NCBI RefSeq assembly: GCF_001466725.1
Contig: NZ_CP013650.1
Span: forward strand, 1,674,001-1,738,000
Direction: 5' to 3'
Source of the DNA: Lacimicrobium alkaliphilum
GTDB lineage: Bacteria > Pseudomonadota > Gammaproteobacteria > Enterobacterales > Alteromonadaceae
DNA length: 64,000 nt
Shown here: piece by piece, positions 47,478 to 56,554 of the stretch
Numbering within the stretch: the first letter of the stretch is position 1
Layout: each line of letters opens with the position of its first letter
Notes under the pieces: model-generated
Told to the model about the DNA's origin: nothing
The model's input: the letters and a program-made list of their open reading frames with translations, nothing else
Databases searched by the model: none
Made by a program: the position numbers and the translations under genes

Positions 47478-47555
47478 CGTTGGCAGGCTGCTGTTGCCTG
47501 TCGGCATTTTTACGCTGTTTGTCCTGTTTCCGATAAAAGAGTTGAATTCCGTAAT

Positions 47556-47570
47556 TGTTATAATATAACA
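47556..47570. promoter_or_regulatory. Zur-box-like operator 1 upstream of the zinc receptor
   Basis: TGTTATAATATAACA, matching the core of the gammaproteobacterial Zur palindrome. About 107 bp upstream of the receptor ATG. Confidence 0.75.
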
Positions 47571-47647
47571 TATTGGAAGTTGAGCGGCGATAAAATGGCT
47601 TTATACTTATTTTTGCCAATGCTGGCTAAGTCGTCCGCCTTGTTTTG

Positions 47648-47660
47648 GTTATGATATAAC
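47648..47660. promoter_or_regulatory. Zur-box-like operator 2, next to the receptor start
   Basis: GTTATGATATAAC, 12 of 13 identical to the core of operator 1, 17 bp before the ATG, where a repressor would block transcription. Confidence 0.7.
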
Positions 47661-47676
47661 ATTGTTCGGGAGTAAG

Positions 47677-50142
47677 ATGAAAAAACTAACAACACTGGCT
47701 GCTACTATCGGAGCCTTGCTTTCTCCTCTCGCCGCAGCCCAGTCTCTGGAAGGTCGTATCACAGATTCTGACGGCGTGCCTGTGGCAGGTGCCAGGATCC
47801 AAATTATGGGTACCAATCAGACCCAGACATCTGATCAGCAGGGCAGGTTTCAGTTTGATAAGGTCCGGGCCGGGACACTGGAATTACATCTGTCAGCCCG
47901 GCGTTTTTCGCATCTGAATCAGGACGTTCAGGTTCCCGAAGAAGGTCTTAAAGATCTTAAGCTGACCATGCTTAATACCAGTATTGAAGTGGTGGATGTC
48001 ACCGCCACACCTTTTCATTCCTCGGCACTGGAATCCTCTATTCCGGTCAGTGTGCTGGCAGGCGACTCCTTGCGGATGCGCCAGGCCTCTACCTTAGGCG
48101 ATACCCTTAAAAACGAAGTGGGGGTGCATAGTAGTTTCTACGCTTCTGTTGCCAGCAGCCCAATCATCCGCGGGCTTGACGGTCCCAGAGTGATGATTAC
48201 ACAAAATGGCCTGGACGCTGGTGATGCGTCCCGGGTAGGGCCTGATCATCTGGTGTCGTCCGAGACCAGTACCGCTACCCAGATTGAAGTGCTGCGAGGC
48301 CCCTCTACCTTATTTTATGGCAGCGGTGCCATAGGCGGCGTGGTGAATGTGGTGGACAACCGTGTTCCCAAAGACACCGTTACGCGTGGAGAAGCGACCC
48401 TGGAGCGGGATTCGGTAAATAGTCAGAAACTGGCATCGGCTTCCTTAAACAGCGGCAGCGGAAATCTTGGTCTGTATCTGGATGGATTCTGGCGCGAGAG
48501 TGATGACTACCGTATCCCTGGCCATGCAGAAACAGAGTCAGAGCACGACGATCATGCTCATGAAGAGGACGAAGAAGGTTATGGCCGGGTAGAAAATACG
48601 GCATCAGAATCTCAGGGCTTTACCTTAGGTGGCAGTTATTTATTAGACAATGGCTTTGTTGGTTTCTCCTATGGTCGTATGGATCGCGAATATGGCATTC
48701 CCGGTCATGCACATGGTGATGAAGAGGAGCATGACCATGATGAGGAGGCTGAGGGCGAAGAAACCGTTTATGCCGATATGCAGCAGGACAGATTTCAGCT
48801 TTTAAGTGAACTGAGTTTTGATCATGCTTTTATCAGCGGTGTTAATACCAAATTTGCCTATACCGATTATGAGCATGCAGAAATTGAAAATGGTGAAATC
48901 GGCACCTTGTTTAAAAACAACAGCAAAGAAGCCCGGGTCGAGCTCTTACACCAGCATTATCATGATTGGCGTGGTGGCCTGAGTTTGCATTACAAACAGA
49001 GTGACTTTGAAGCGCAGGGGGATGAGGCGTTTGCGCCGCCTTCAGATACCGAAATGCTGGCATTAGCCTGGATGGAGGAAAAGCATTTCGGTGATGTGCT
49101 GGTGCAATTGGGTGCCCGTATTGAGAGAGTTGAAATTAATGCAGATCAGGTGCGCTTGCCAGCATCTGCGGTGCATGGTGATGAAGAGCATGCAGATGAA
49201 CATGGAGATGAAGATGAGCACGGAGATGAGCTGACACGGGTGTTCACTGCTAAACATGAATTCGAACCCTACAGCCTGTCTGCAGGTCTGGTGTGGGATT
49301 TTCACCCCGGATATAACCTTGGGGTATCTTTGTCACGTTCTCAACGGGCTCCTTCTGCGGCAGAACTGTTGTCTTTCGGACCTCATATCGGTACCAACAG
49401 TTTTGAAGTGGGAGCCATTTTCGGACTGTTTGAAGATGAAGATGGTGAACCTTATCTTGATGTAACCGATAAGCAGGTTGATCTGGAATCTTCTACAAAC
49501 CTGGACATCAGTTTACGAAAAATCAGCGGCGATTTTGGCTTTATTCTGAATGCCTTTTATAACCAGGCTGATGACTTTTACTATCAGCGTGCTACCGGGT
49601 TGTTTGCCGGAGACGGGCATGACCACGGTGAAGATGAGCATGGTCATGAAGAGGAAGAACATGGGGCTGAAGAGGAGCTACATGCTGATGAACTACCGGT
49701 ATTTATCTTCGCACAGGAAGATGTGATTCTGCATGGTTTTGAGGCCCAGCTAAGCTGGCAGATTAATGCGCCGTTCAAACTGGTGGTACAGGGTGATTAT
49801 ATCCGTGCCAGATTAAAGCAGGGTGGCGATTTACCAAGGACACCGCCCCTTCGTCTTGGTGCCAACCTTAAATATGAACAGGATCAGATTAGCGCTGATA
49901 TTGGCCTGACCCGCTACTTTAAACAGGACAAGATAGCCGAACTGGAAACGGAGACTGCCGGTTATACCCTGCTCGATGCCAGTGTCACCTATCACCTGCC
50001 GCTGAACGGCAATGAGCTGGCGTTTTATCTTAAAGGTAGCAACCTGACCGATGAAGAGGCCAGGGTACACACCTCTTTCTTAAAAGATATCGCACCTTTA
50101 CCGGGTCGTTCTCTGGCTGTCGGCGTGCGCGGTTATTTCTGA
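47677..50142 (+). CDS. znuD: ZnuD-like TonB-dependent zinc receptor
   Basis: An outer-membrane TonB-dependent receptor of 821 aa for zinc or a zinc carrier. ATG 47677 follows GGAG; the earlier TTG at 47662 overlaps an operator. A signal peptide (KKLTTLAATIGALLSPLAAA) and a carboxypeptidase-like domain precede the plug (IRGLDGPRVMITQNG, RGPSTLFYGSGAIGGVVNVV) and a 22-strand barrel ending GVRGYF. Four His/Asp/Glu-rich loops sit at about residues 283-303, 342-363, 498-520 and 646-670, a hallmark of ZnuD. Two Zur-like palindromes lie upstream. The next gene (AztD-like) is 70 bp downstream in the same direction. ZnuD naming rests on architecture. Confidence 0.9.
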   Translation: MKKLTTLAATIGALLSPLAAAQSLEGRITDSDGVPVAGARIQIMGTNQTQTSDQQGRFQFDKVRAGTLELHLSARRFSHLNQDVQVPEEGLKDLKLTMLNTSIEVVDVTATPFHSSALESSIPVSVLAGDSLRMRQASTLGDTLKNEVGVHSSFYASVASSPIIRGLDGPRVMITQNGLDAGDASRVGPDHLVSSETSTATQIEVLRGPSTLFYGSGAIGGVVNVVDNRVPKDTVTRGEATLERDSVNSQKLASASLNSGSGNLGLYLDGFWRESDDYRIPGHAETESEHDDHAHEEDEEGYGRVENTASESQGFTLGGSYLLDNGFVGFSYGRMDREYGIPGHAHGDEEEHDHDEEAEGEETVYADMQQDRFQLLSELSFDHAFISGVNTKFAYTDYEHAEIENGEIGTLFKNNSKEARVELLHQHYHDWRGGLSLHYKQSDFEAQGDEAFAPPSDTEMLALAWMEEKHFGDVLVQLGARIERVEINADQVRLPASAVHGDEEHADEHGDEDEHGDELTRVFTAKHEFEPYSLSAGLVWDFHPGYNLGVSLSRSQRAPSAAELLSFGPHIGTNSFEVGAIFGLFEDEDGEPYLDVTDKQVDLESSTNLDISLRKISGDFGFILNAFYNQADDFYYQRATGLFAGDGHDHGEDEHGHEEEEHGAEEELHADELPVFIFAQEDVILHGFEAQLSWQINAPFKLVVQGDYIRARLKQGGDLPRTPPLRLGANLKYEQDQISADIGLTRYFKQDKIAELETETAGYTLLDASVTYHLPLNGNELAFYLKGSNLTDEEARVHTSFLKDIAPLPGRSLAVGVRGYF

Positions 50143-50211
50143 TTTAGTTCAGGCAGAGAGTGCAATGCTCTCTGCGTCAAAATATTCAGTCGAAAATATA
50201 AGGGAATAAGA

Positions 50212-51567
50212 ATGATGCAATCCAAAGTGAGTTTATTGGCCCTGATGGTATCTGCCGCACTACTGGGTGGCTGTGGTGATGCTACCACCACAATTGTGGA
50301 AAAAGAGCCAATTGTTGAAGACGACCATGATGATGATGATCACGACCATGGTGACGCAGAGGGCAATGCTGGTCGCCTGGTCGTCAGTGCAAAAGATGCC
50401 AATCAGGTTAGTGTTTTTGATTTAAATGATAACGATTTGTTGGCTGACTTTACTACCATCAATCCGGTTAGCGCCTTGCACGCCACTTCCGGTTCCAGAT
50501 ACGCTATGCTGGTGCAGCGCAACCAGGATCTGGTGGAGTTCATCGATGGTGGACTATGGCAGGAAGAACATGGTGATCACTTCGATACCTTTGAACAAGA
50601 CCCTGCCATGGCAGAGTTTTCGCTTAATGACAGCCGACCCACTCATATTACTCATGGTGAAGGGCAAACGGCGGTATTTTTTGACGGTAACGCAGATGCA
50701 GGTATTCCTGCCGCAGTTGCTGTCTTTGGTGAGCACACTGTCGAGGAAAATGGGGAATTTTCGTTACTGCACTACAACGTCAATATGCACGGTGCTGCTC
50801 AGGCCCGTGGTGAGTACCTGATCTCCACGGTGCGTGATGCCGACAGTGACAGTTCGTTGCCTGATAAGATTGCGCTTTTCCATCAGCACGATGATCACTT
50901 CGATATGGAACAGGTGTTTGATGTCAGTTGCCCGGGCTTACACGGTAGCGCACAGAACCATGATTTTATAAGTTTTGCCTGTACAGACGGTGTGGTAGTG
51001 ATTGAACAGGACGGTAATAACTTTGCTGCCAGCAAAATTGCTAATACCGGGGACTTTGCCGAAGGCATGCGCGTCGGTAGCCTGATTGGCCATCATGATA
51101 ACGGGACCTTTATCGGCATCGCCGGTACGGCGTTGTTCTCAATTGATCCTGAACATGGCGAAATAACCAGTATTGACTGGCAGAATGAAGACAGCGCCCG
51201 CCCTGTAGGCTATGGCTTTGTCGAACATGGTGAAGGCTTTGTGGTGCTGGATGACAGCGGTCATCTGACCATCCTTGAGCATCATGATCATGAGCACGAA
51301 GGTGAGGAAGAAGAAGAGTCTTCCTGGGAATTCGGCGCCAAAGTGCATGTCAGTGAGGAAGCAGAAGAGATGCCTGAGGGCAGTAGCTTTTCAATGACGA
51401 TATCTCATGCACAAGATGTAGTGTATATCTCCGATCCCATTGCCGGCCATGTCGTTAATGTGGATCTTGACAGTGCAGAAATCAGCGGTGAGCTGGAACT
51501 GGATTTTACCCCGGATAAGCTCCTCTGGTTGGGGATTGGTGCAGAAGAAGATGGGCACGATCACTGA
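50212..51567 (+). CDS. AztD-like periplasmic zinc-binding lipoprotein
   Basis: 451 aa with a signal peptide and lipobox (LLGGC). An acidic/His stretch DDHDDDDHDHGDAE near residue 40 is followed by a repeating beta-rich region (VSVFDLNDNDLL, VAVFGEHTVEENG, VGSLIGHHDNG), which fits a beta-propeller. Later His clusters are HHDHEHEGEEEE and the end GHDH. Two cysteines about 16 residues apart (SCPGLHGSAQNHDF...ACTDGV) match the pattern of the AztD zinc metallochaperone of Paracoccus, which feeds the AztABC importer. No AztABC is seen here; it may serve the receptor upstream or the ABC pair at 57.1 kb. A terminator follows. Confidence 0.75.
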   Translation: MMQSKVSLLALMVSAALLGGCGDATTTIVEKEPIVEDDHDDDDHDHGDAEGNAGRLVVSAKDANQVSVFDLNDNDLLADFTTINPVSALHATSGSRYAMLVQRNQDLVEFIDGGLWQEEHGDHFDTFEQDPAMAEFSLNDSRPTHITHGEGQTAVFFDGNADAGIPAAVAVFGEHTVEENGEFSLLHYNVNMHGAAQARGEYLISTVRDADSDSSLPDKIALFHQHDDHFDMEQVFDVSCPGLHGSAQNHDFISFACTDGVVVIEQDGNNFAASKIANTGDFAEGMRVGSLIGHHDNGTFIGIAGTALFSIDPEHGEITSIDWQNEDSARPVGYGFVEHGEGFVVLDDSGHLTILEHHDHEHEGEEEEESSWEFGAKVHVSEEAEEMPEGSSFSMTISHAQDVVYISDPIAGHVVNVDLDSAEISGELELDFTPDKLLWLGIGAEEDGHDH

Positions 51568-51588
51568 TGCTGTTTTACGTTGAATAAT

Positions 51589-51614
51589 AAAAGGTGGCGC
51601 AGGTCACCTTTTTT
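51589..51614 (+). terminator. Intrinsic terminator after the AztD-like gene
   Basis: AAAAGGTG (51589-51596) pairs with CACCTTTT (51605-51612), followed by T. A hairpin-repeat module follows directly. Confidence 0.75.
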
Positions 51615-51616
51615 GT

Positions 51617-51688
51617 GAGCTACGTCCATGTAGCTCACCCGCTCCGCGGGCCAGCTGAAGCTGTCCTGAAATTCTCCCGGAATTTTAG
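51617..51688. repeat. Modular hairpin repeat
   Basis: GTGAGCTACGT-CC-ATGTAGCTCAC (one mismatch), CCCGCTCCGCGGG, CAGCTGAAGCTG and CTGAAATTC/GAATTTTAG (51666-51688) around a TCCCG loop. Member of the covarying family. Confidence 0.8.
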
Positions 51689-51727
51689 TGATTGGCTGCG
51701 GTGAATCCTTTAGTCTGTTTTGTTAAC

Positions 51728-51741
51728 TATATCCGGATATA
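51728..51741. promoter_or_regulatory. Perfect 14-bp palindrome upstream of chrA
   Basis: TATATCCGGATATA, 15 bp before the chrA ATG. Symmetry and place suggest an operator. It does not match the Zur core. Confidence 0.4.
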
Positions 51742-51755
51742 TAGCGGTATTTGAG

Positions 51756-52958
51756 ATGGCTTCAGAGAAAATTCCCAGACTTGGTTTTTTTACCCTATTA
51801 GGCATATTTTTACGCCTGGGGTTAACCAGCTTTGGTGGCCCGGTGGCACACCTGGGGTATTTCCGGCACGAATTTGTCGAAAAGCGTAAATGGCTGAGTG
51901 AACAGGCTTATGCTGAGCTGGTGGCGGTGTGTCAGTTTATGCCAGGACCGGCCAGCAGTCAGGTGGGGATTGGTCTGGGTTTGCAATGGGGCGGCATCCG
52001 CGGTGCTCTGGCATCCTGGCTGGGCTTTACCTTGCCATCTGCTGTTATCATGCTGCTATTTGCGCTGTATTCCGGCGAAATAACGCAATATTTTGGCAGT
52101 GACTGGCTGCATGGCCTGAAAGTGGTGGCCGTGGCCGTCGTCGCGCAGGCCCTTTGGGGAATGGGGCGAAGTTTATGCCCTGATCTGCCCCGTATCAGTA
52201 TTGGCGTGCTATCCGCAGTGGTGTTGTTGATGTTGCCGGGTGTGGGAGCTCAGATAGCGTTAATCGTTGCCGGTGGTCTGGCGGGGTGGTGGCTGCTGAG
52301 CAGTTCTGAGCATCATCCACAGCATGATGCAATGACAGTACCGCTGAGCAAACGAACCGGTGGTTTACTGTTGTTGGTTTTCGTCGTGCTGTTGACTTTA
52401 TTGCCGCTGCTGGCAACCAGCACCGGCAATCCGTTACTGGAACTGTTTGATCGTTTTTATCGTGCCGGGGCGCTGGTGTTTGGTGGGGGGCATGTGGTGC
52501 TGCCCCTGTTACAGGCCGAAGTCGTGCCAATGGGATTGGTCAGCAATGACACCTTCCTGGCCGGATATGGTGCAGCGCAGGCTGTGCCCGGGCCGCTGTT
52601 TACCTTTGCCGCGTTTCTAGGGGGGGCTGCGCAGGGGCCGGTTTCCGGGGGTGTCGGCGCTTCGGTGGCGCTGATAGCGATATTTTTGCCGGCCTTTTTG
52701 CTGGTAATGGGGGCGCTACCTTTCTGGTCATCACTACGGCGTTTTCCTGCCGTGCAGCAGGCGCTGAAGGGGATTAATGCCGCTGTAGTGGGGATTCTGC
52801 TGGCGGCTTTCTATCAGCCAGTCTGGCAAAGCGGAATCCTTACTGCCCTGGATTTTTCTCTGGTATTGCTGGCTTTTGCCATGTTGATGTTCTGGAAGAT
52901 TCCGCCTTACCTGGTGGTGCTGTTTTGTGCCGTGGCAGCGGGCATGGGCTGGCACTGA
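51756..52958 (+). CDS. chrA: ChrA-type chromate/anion transporter
   Basis: About 400 aa, inner membrane, with two CHR domains in tandem (long-chain type): GLTSFGGPVAHLGYF and FMPGPASSQVGIGLG in the first; FGGGHVVLPLLQ and AAQAVPGPLFTFAAFLG in the second. The ATG at 51756 is preferred; a frame from TTG 51720 crosses the promoter palindrome. CHR proteins export chromate, but many are uncharacterised anion permeases. It lies inside the zinc cluster without a Zur-like box; a link to zinc is not shown. Confidence 0.88.
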   Translation: MASEKIPRLGFFTLLGIFLRLGLTSFGGPVAHLGYFRHEFVEKRKWLSEQAYAELVAVCQFMPGPASSQVGIGLGLQWGGIRGALASWLGFTLPSAVIMLLFALYSGEITQYFGSDWLHGLKVVAVAVVAQALWGMGRSLCPDLPRISIGVLSAVVLLMLPGVGAQIALIVAGGLAGWWLLSSSEHHPQHDAMTVPLSKRTGGLLLLVFVVLLTLLPLLATSTGNPLLELFDRFYRAGALVFGGGHVVLPLLQAEVVPMGLVSNDTFLAGYGAAQAVPGPLFTFAAFLGGAAQGPVSGGVGASVALIAIFLPAFLLVMGALPFWSSLRRFPAVQQALKGINAAVVGILLAAFYQPVWQSGILTALDFSLVLLAFAMLMFWKIPPYLVVLFCAVAAGMGWH

Positions 52959-53042
52959 CAGAGATTAGTCCGGAACAAGCACCTGATCTTGAGTCTGACA
53001 ACAGGTCATATGGGCTGAGCAAACTTTCTCCTGTTAAAGGTT

Positions 53043-53060
53043 TTGTCATTATTTTGTGAA
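53043..53060 (+). promoter_or_regulatory. Possible Pho box upstream of phoX
   Basis: TTGTCAT (53043-53049), 4-nt spacer, TTGTGAA (53054-53060): two direct seven-base units as in PhoB sites. The first is 6/7 and the second 4/7 to CTGTCAT. Low confidence. Confidence 0.3.
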
Positions 53061-53105
53061 ACACTTTTACGCAAACTTTTCAGATAATTAAATCAGAGAC
53101 AATTG

Positions 53106-55001
53106 ATGCCTGAACAAAAACCGAAACAAAACCGTGCGCCAGCTTTTGCCCATATCCTCGCCGCCCGTCTGTCCCGCCGCCACGCGCTCAAGGGACTGGG
53201 ACTGGGTGGCAGTGCGATAATGCTGGCCGGTTGTGGTGTGCCTGCCCCGGCTGCCAAACAAGCTGCTGAGTCAGTGGCTGAGCAGGGCACGTTGAGTTTT
53301 ACCGAGCTGGCACATGGTCTGGACAAGCATCTGGCGGTGGCACAAGGGTATCAGGCTCAGGTACTGGTGCGTTGGGGGGATCCGCTGTTCAGTGGTGCAC
53401 CAGAGTTTGATCCTTCGCAACAAAGTGCTGAACGGCAGATGCAGCAATTTGGTTATAACAATGACTTTGTTGGTTTTGTGTCTCTGCCGCTGGGTTCAGA
53501 TAACTCTGACCATGGTTTGCTGGTGGTCAATCATGAGTATACGCGACCCAGCATGATGTATCCCGGTTCACCTGAGCGGAATCAGTTGGATAAGGATATG
53601 GCGCTAAATGACATGATGGCCCATGGCCTCAGTGTGGTGGAAATTGAAAAGCGTCCTGACGGCCAGTGGCAGCTTATTCTGGACTCAGAATACAACCGCC
53701 GTATTACCCCTCAAACGGAAATGCAGATGACCGGCCCGGCGGCCGGCAACTCCCGGCTTATTACCGCCGACAGCGCCGATGGGGTCCGTACACTGGGAAC
53801 CTATGGTAACTGTGCCGGTGGTGTCACGCCCTGGGGCACTATCCTGACCGGTGAAGAAAATGTGGATTTCTTCTTTGGCGGTGATTTTAAAGACTCAGGT
53901 GAGCAGGAAAACTACCAACGCTTTGGTATGACTGAAAAACATCGTGGCAGCTGGTCAAGGCACTTTAATCGCTGGGACATGAGTCAGACCCCGGCCGAAC
54001 CTTTGCATGTGGGCTGGATAGTGGAAATCGACCCCTTTGATCCACAATCTGTGCCGAAAAAGCGGACCGTACTGGGGCGCTATAAACATGAAGGGGCTAA
54101 CGTGTTTATCAATACCGATGGCCATGTAGTGGCTTACAGCGGCGATGATGAGCAGTTTGAATACCTGTATAAGTTTGTCAGCAAGAATATCTATCAGCCC
54201 GACAATCGCATGGCTAATCTGCAGTTGCTGGATGAGGGAACATTATACTGTGCCCGCTTCAGTGATGATGGCACTATGCAATGGCTGCCACTGATATTTG
54301 GACAAGGCCCTCTGAGCGAAGAAAATGGTTTCAGCAGTCAGGGCGATGTACTACTGGATTGTCGCAGGGCCGCCGATTTACTGGGCGCTACGCCGATGGA
54401 CAGGCCCGAAGATGTGGAAGTGAATCCGGTCAACGGTAAGGTCTATGTAATGCTGACTAACAACAGCCGTCGCAGCGAAGAGCAGCGTGATGGTCCTAAC
54501 CCGAGAGCGAAAAATCGCGCGGGTCAGATCCTTGAACTCAGTCCGGTTGATGGCGATCACAGCAAAGAACATTTCACCTGGGAGATGTTGCTGATCGCAG
54601 GCCCTAAGGATGAGCAGGGCACCCGGTATCATCCGGATATCAGCGAAAATGGCTGGCTGGCGAATCCGGACAACTGTACTTTTGATAAACTGGGTAACCT
54701 TTGGATTGCCACCGACGGTGCCGAGCAATATCAAATGGCTGACGGGGTCTGGGCCTGCGAGGTGGAAGGGGAGCGACGGGCGCTGACCAAGCGGTTTTTA
54801 CGTACGCCGGTTGGTGCAGAACTGTGCGGGCCGTTTTTCACCCCCGACTCTGAAAACTTTTTTTGTGCGGTTCAGCATCCCGGTGACAAGAGCAGCTTTG
54901 AGCAGCCCTCCACCCGCTGGCCGGATTTTGACCCCGACATGCCGCCAAGGCCTTCTGTGGTGGTGATCACCAAAACCGGTGGCGGACGGGTAGGAAGCTA
55001 A
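53106..55001 (+). CDS. phoX: PhoX-type alkaline phosphatase (DUF839), Tat-exported
   Basis: 631 aa. A twin-arginine signal (LSRRHALKGLG, RR at 24-25), then a hydrophobic stretch with a possible lipobox (MLAGC). Blocks: VVNHEYTRPSMMYPGS, TYGNCAGGVTPWGTILTGEEN (shown in part), RPEDVEVNPVNGKVYVMLTNN and FDKLGNLWIATDG are typical of the PhoX/DUF839 six-bladed propeller, which uses Ca and Fe rather than Zn for phosphatase activity. Start ATG 53106. The CobW GTPase begins 11 bp downstream, so the two are probably co-transcribed. A possible Pho box precedes it. Confidence 0.85.
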   Translation: MPEQKPKQNRAPAFAHILAARLSRRHALKGLGLGGSAIMLAGCGVPAPAAKQAAESVAEQGTLSFTELAHGLDKHLAVAQGYQAQVLVRWGDPLFSGAPEFDPSQQSAERQMQQFGYNNDFVGFVSLPLGSDNSDHGLLVVNHEYTRPSMMYPGSPERNQLDKDMALNDMMAHGLSVVEIEKRPDGQWQLILDSEYNRRITPQTEMQMTGPAAGNSRLITADSADGVRTLGTYGNCAGGVTPWGTILTGEENVDFFFGGDFKDSGEQENYQRFGMTEKHRGSWSRHFNRWDMSQTPAEPLHVGWIVEIDPFDPQSVPKKRTVLGRYKHEGANVFINTDGHVVAYSGDDEQFEYLYKFVSKNIYQPDNRMANLQLLDEGTLYCARFSDDGTMQWLPLIFGQGPLSEENGFSSQGDVLLDCRRAADLLGATPMDRPEDVEVNPVNGKVYVMLTNNSRRSEEQRDGPNPRAKNRAGQILELSPVDGDHSKEHFTWEMLLIAGPKDEQGTRYHPDISENGWLANPDNCTFDKLGNLWIATDGAEQYQMADGVWACEVEGERRALTKRFLRTPVGAELCGPFFTPDSENFFCAVQHPGDKSSFEQPSTRWPDFDPDMPPRPSVVVITKTGGGRVGS

Positions 55002-55012
55002 GAGTATGATTA

Positions 55013-56011
55013 ATGCAGATTATTAAGCGGGCCGTTGCCACCAATATCATCACCGGCTTTCTTGGCGTGGGTAAGTCTACCGCCATAAGACATTTGTTGA
55101 ACAACAAACCGGAGGGTGAAATCTGGGCGGTGCTGGTGAATGAATTTGGTGAGGTTGGCATTGACGGCAATATGCTCAGACAAAATGGTGATAACAAGCA
55201 GTTGTATATCAAAGAAGTGCCGGGGGGATGCATGTGTTGCACCTCCGGCCTGCCGATGCAAATAGCGCTGAATTTATTGCTGGCGCAAAGCAAGCCCGAT
55301 CGACTGTTAATTGAACCCACAGGCCTGGGTCACCCCCTTGAGGTCCTGCAAAACTTAAGTGCAGAGCATTATCGCGGCATTCTTGATCTGCGTCAGACTC
55401 TGACACTGGTTGATGCCCGTAAAGCCAAAGATAAGCGCTACCGTGAACATCCGATTTTTCGTCAGCAAATTCAGGTAGCAGACAGATTGATTGCCAATAA
55501 GTCGGATCTTTATCAGCCTGATGATCCTGATTCACTAAAAGCATTGGCATTGGAACTGGGGTATCAGGGGGAGATTACTTCTGTCACTCAGGGACAGTTG
55601 GATCCTAACTGGTTGCAGGGTAAGGCCGGATTCGGGCAGTCGCTGATAAATGCAGAAAGGGACCGGACAGAAGAGGGTGCTGAAGCGCTGGAGGCCCTCA
55701 GTGCACCAGATGCGGGTTTTATTCGTCGCCAGGCCCGTGCCGATGGATTTTATAGCTGTGGCTGGGTATTCGCGCCCTCTGCGTGCTTTAATTTTACCGC
55801 ATTGATGTCGTTGCTTTTAGGGCTGGATATGCAGCGTGTTAAGGCCATTATGCGCACGGAAAAGGGCTGGTTTGTGTTTAATCAGGTTGACGGTGTTCTC
55901 AGTACCAGTGAGCTGACGGAAGGCATGGACAGCCGCCTGGAGTGCATCAGCGACAGTGAAACTGAATTTGACTCACTGGAACAGGCCTTGCAACAGGTGC
56001 AAATACGCTGA
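55013..56011 (+). CDS. CobW/COG0523-family GTPase, putative zinc metallochaperone
   Basis: 332 aa, cytosolic. Walker A GFLGVGKST (residues 15-23), the metal-binding CxCC motif in PGGCMCCTSG (near residue 70), NEFGEVGID, LIEPTGLGHP and the guanine-specificity NKSD, then a C-terminal CobW domain (FYSCGWVFAP, GWFVFNQVDGVLS). Such proteins (ZNG1, ZigA, YeiR) deliver zinc under zinc limitation. Placed 11 bp behind phoX and close to Zur-like boxes, which supports a zinc role over cobalt or nitrile-hydratase roles. No Zur box of its own was found. Confidence 0.85.
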   Translation: MQIIKRAVATNIITGFLGVGKSTAIRHLLNNKPEGEIWAVLVNEFGEVGIDGNMLRQNGDNKQLYIKEVPGGCMCCTSGLPMQIALNLLLAQSKPDRLLIEPTGLGHPLEVLQNLSAEHYRGILDLRQTLTLVDARKAKDKRYREHPIFRQQIQVADRLIANKSDLYQPDDPDSLKALALELGYQGEITSVTQGQLDPNWLQGKAGFGQSLINAERDRTEEGAEALEALSAPDAGFIRRQARADGFYSCGWVFAPSACFNFTALMSLLLGLDMQRVKAIMRTEKGWFVFNQVDGVLSTSELTEGMDSRLECISDSETEFDSLEQALQQVQIR

Positions 56012-56274
56012 TAAATCGCTAAGTAATTCGTTTAATTGTTATTTAAAGCTGTACAAAGGGGGAAAAGCTGTTATTGTAGATCCCGGCCTGCAGCGTCAGA
56101 CCCGTTATTTACAACATAGTTATGCTTTAAGATCTATTGCTACATTTACCTCAAACGTTTTTGTCATTAAGTCTTTGCGTGTTGCCCAAATAATTAATCA
56201 GATTCGCAGGCATTATTACTCATCACATTATGTGTTGAGCGTTAGTTATATATATATGTTTTTTGGAGACTTAA

Positions 56275-56484
56275 ATGTCAAAAACAACTGGTACCGTTAA
56301 GTGGTTTAACGAAGATAAAGGTTTTGGTTTCATTACACCTGCAGACAGCAGCAAGGACGTGTTTGTACACTTCCGCGCAATCTCTGGTGACGGATTCAAA
56401 ACACTGGTAGAAGGCCAATCTGTTTCTTTTGAAGTAGAACAAGGTCAAAAAGGTCCTCAGGCCGTTAACGTAGTTCCCCAGTAA
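56275..56484 (+). CDS. cspA: Cold-shock domain protein
   Basis: 69 aa CSD protein that binds single-stranded RNA/DNA. RNP1 is KGFGFI, RNP2 VFVHF. The ATG follows TTTGGAG. The preceding about 260 bp are AT-rich and may hold a long 5' UTR as in E. coli cspA, but no cold-box motif was identified. A strong terminator follows. Symbol by family. Confidence 0.93.
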   Translation: MSKTTGTVKWFNEDKGFGFITPADSSKDVFVHFRAISGDGFKTLVEGQSVSFEVEQGQKGPQAVNVVPQ

Positions 56485-56525
56485 ATTCTGACAGGCTTGT
56501 TTACAGGCCAAATGACGAATTCTTT

Positions 56526-56553
56526 AAAAGCCGCTGATTTCAGCGGCTTTTTT
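56526..56553 (+). terminator. Intrinsic terminator after cspA
   Basis: AAAAGCCGCTG (56526-56536) pairs with CAGCGGCTTTT (56541-56551) around ATTT, then T. Confidence 0.9.
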
Positions 56554-56554
56554 G

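Noticed and set aside
53000..53105. A Zur box in front of phoX/cobW
   Set aside because: No sequence close to GTTATANTATAAC was found there; only a weak Pho-box-like pair.
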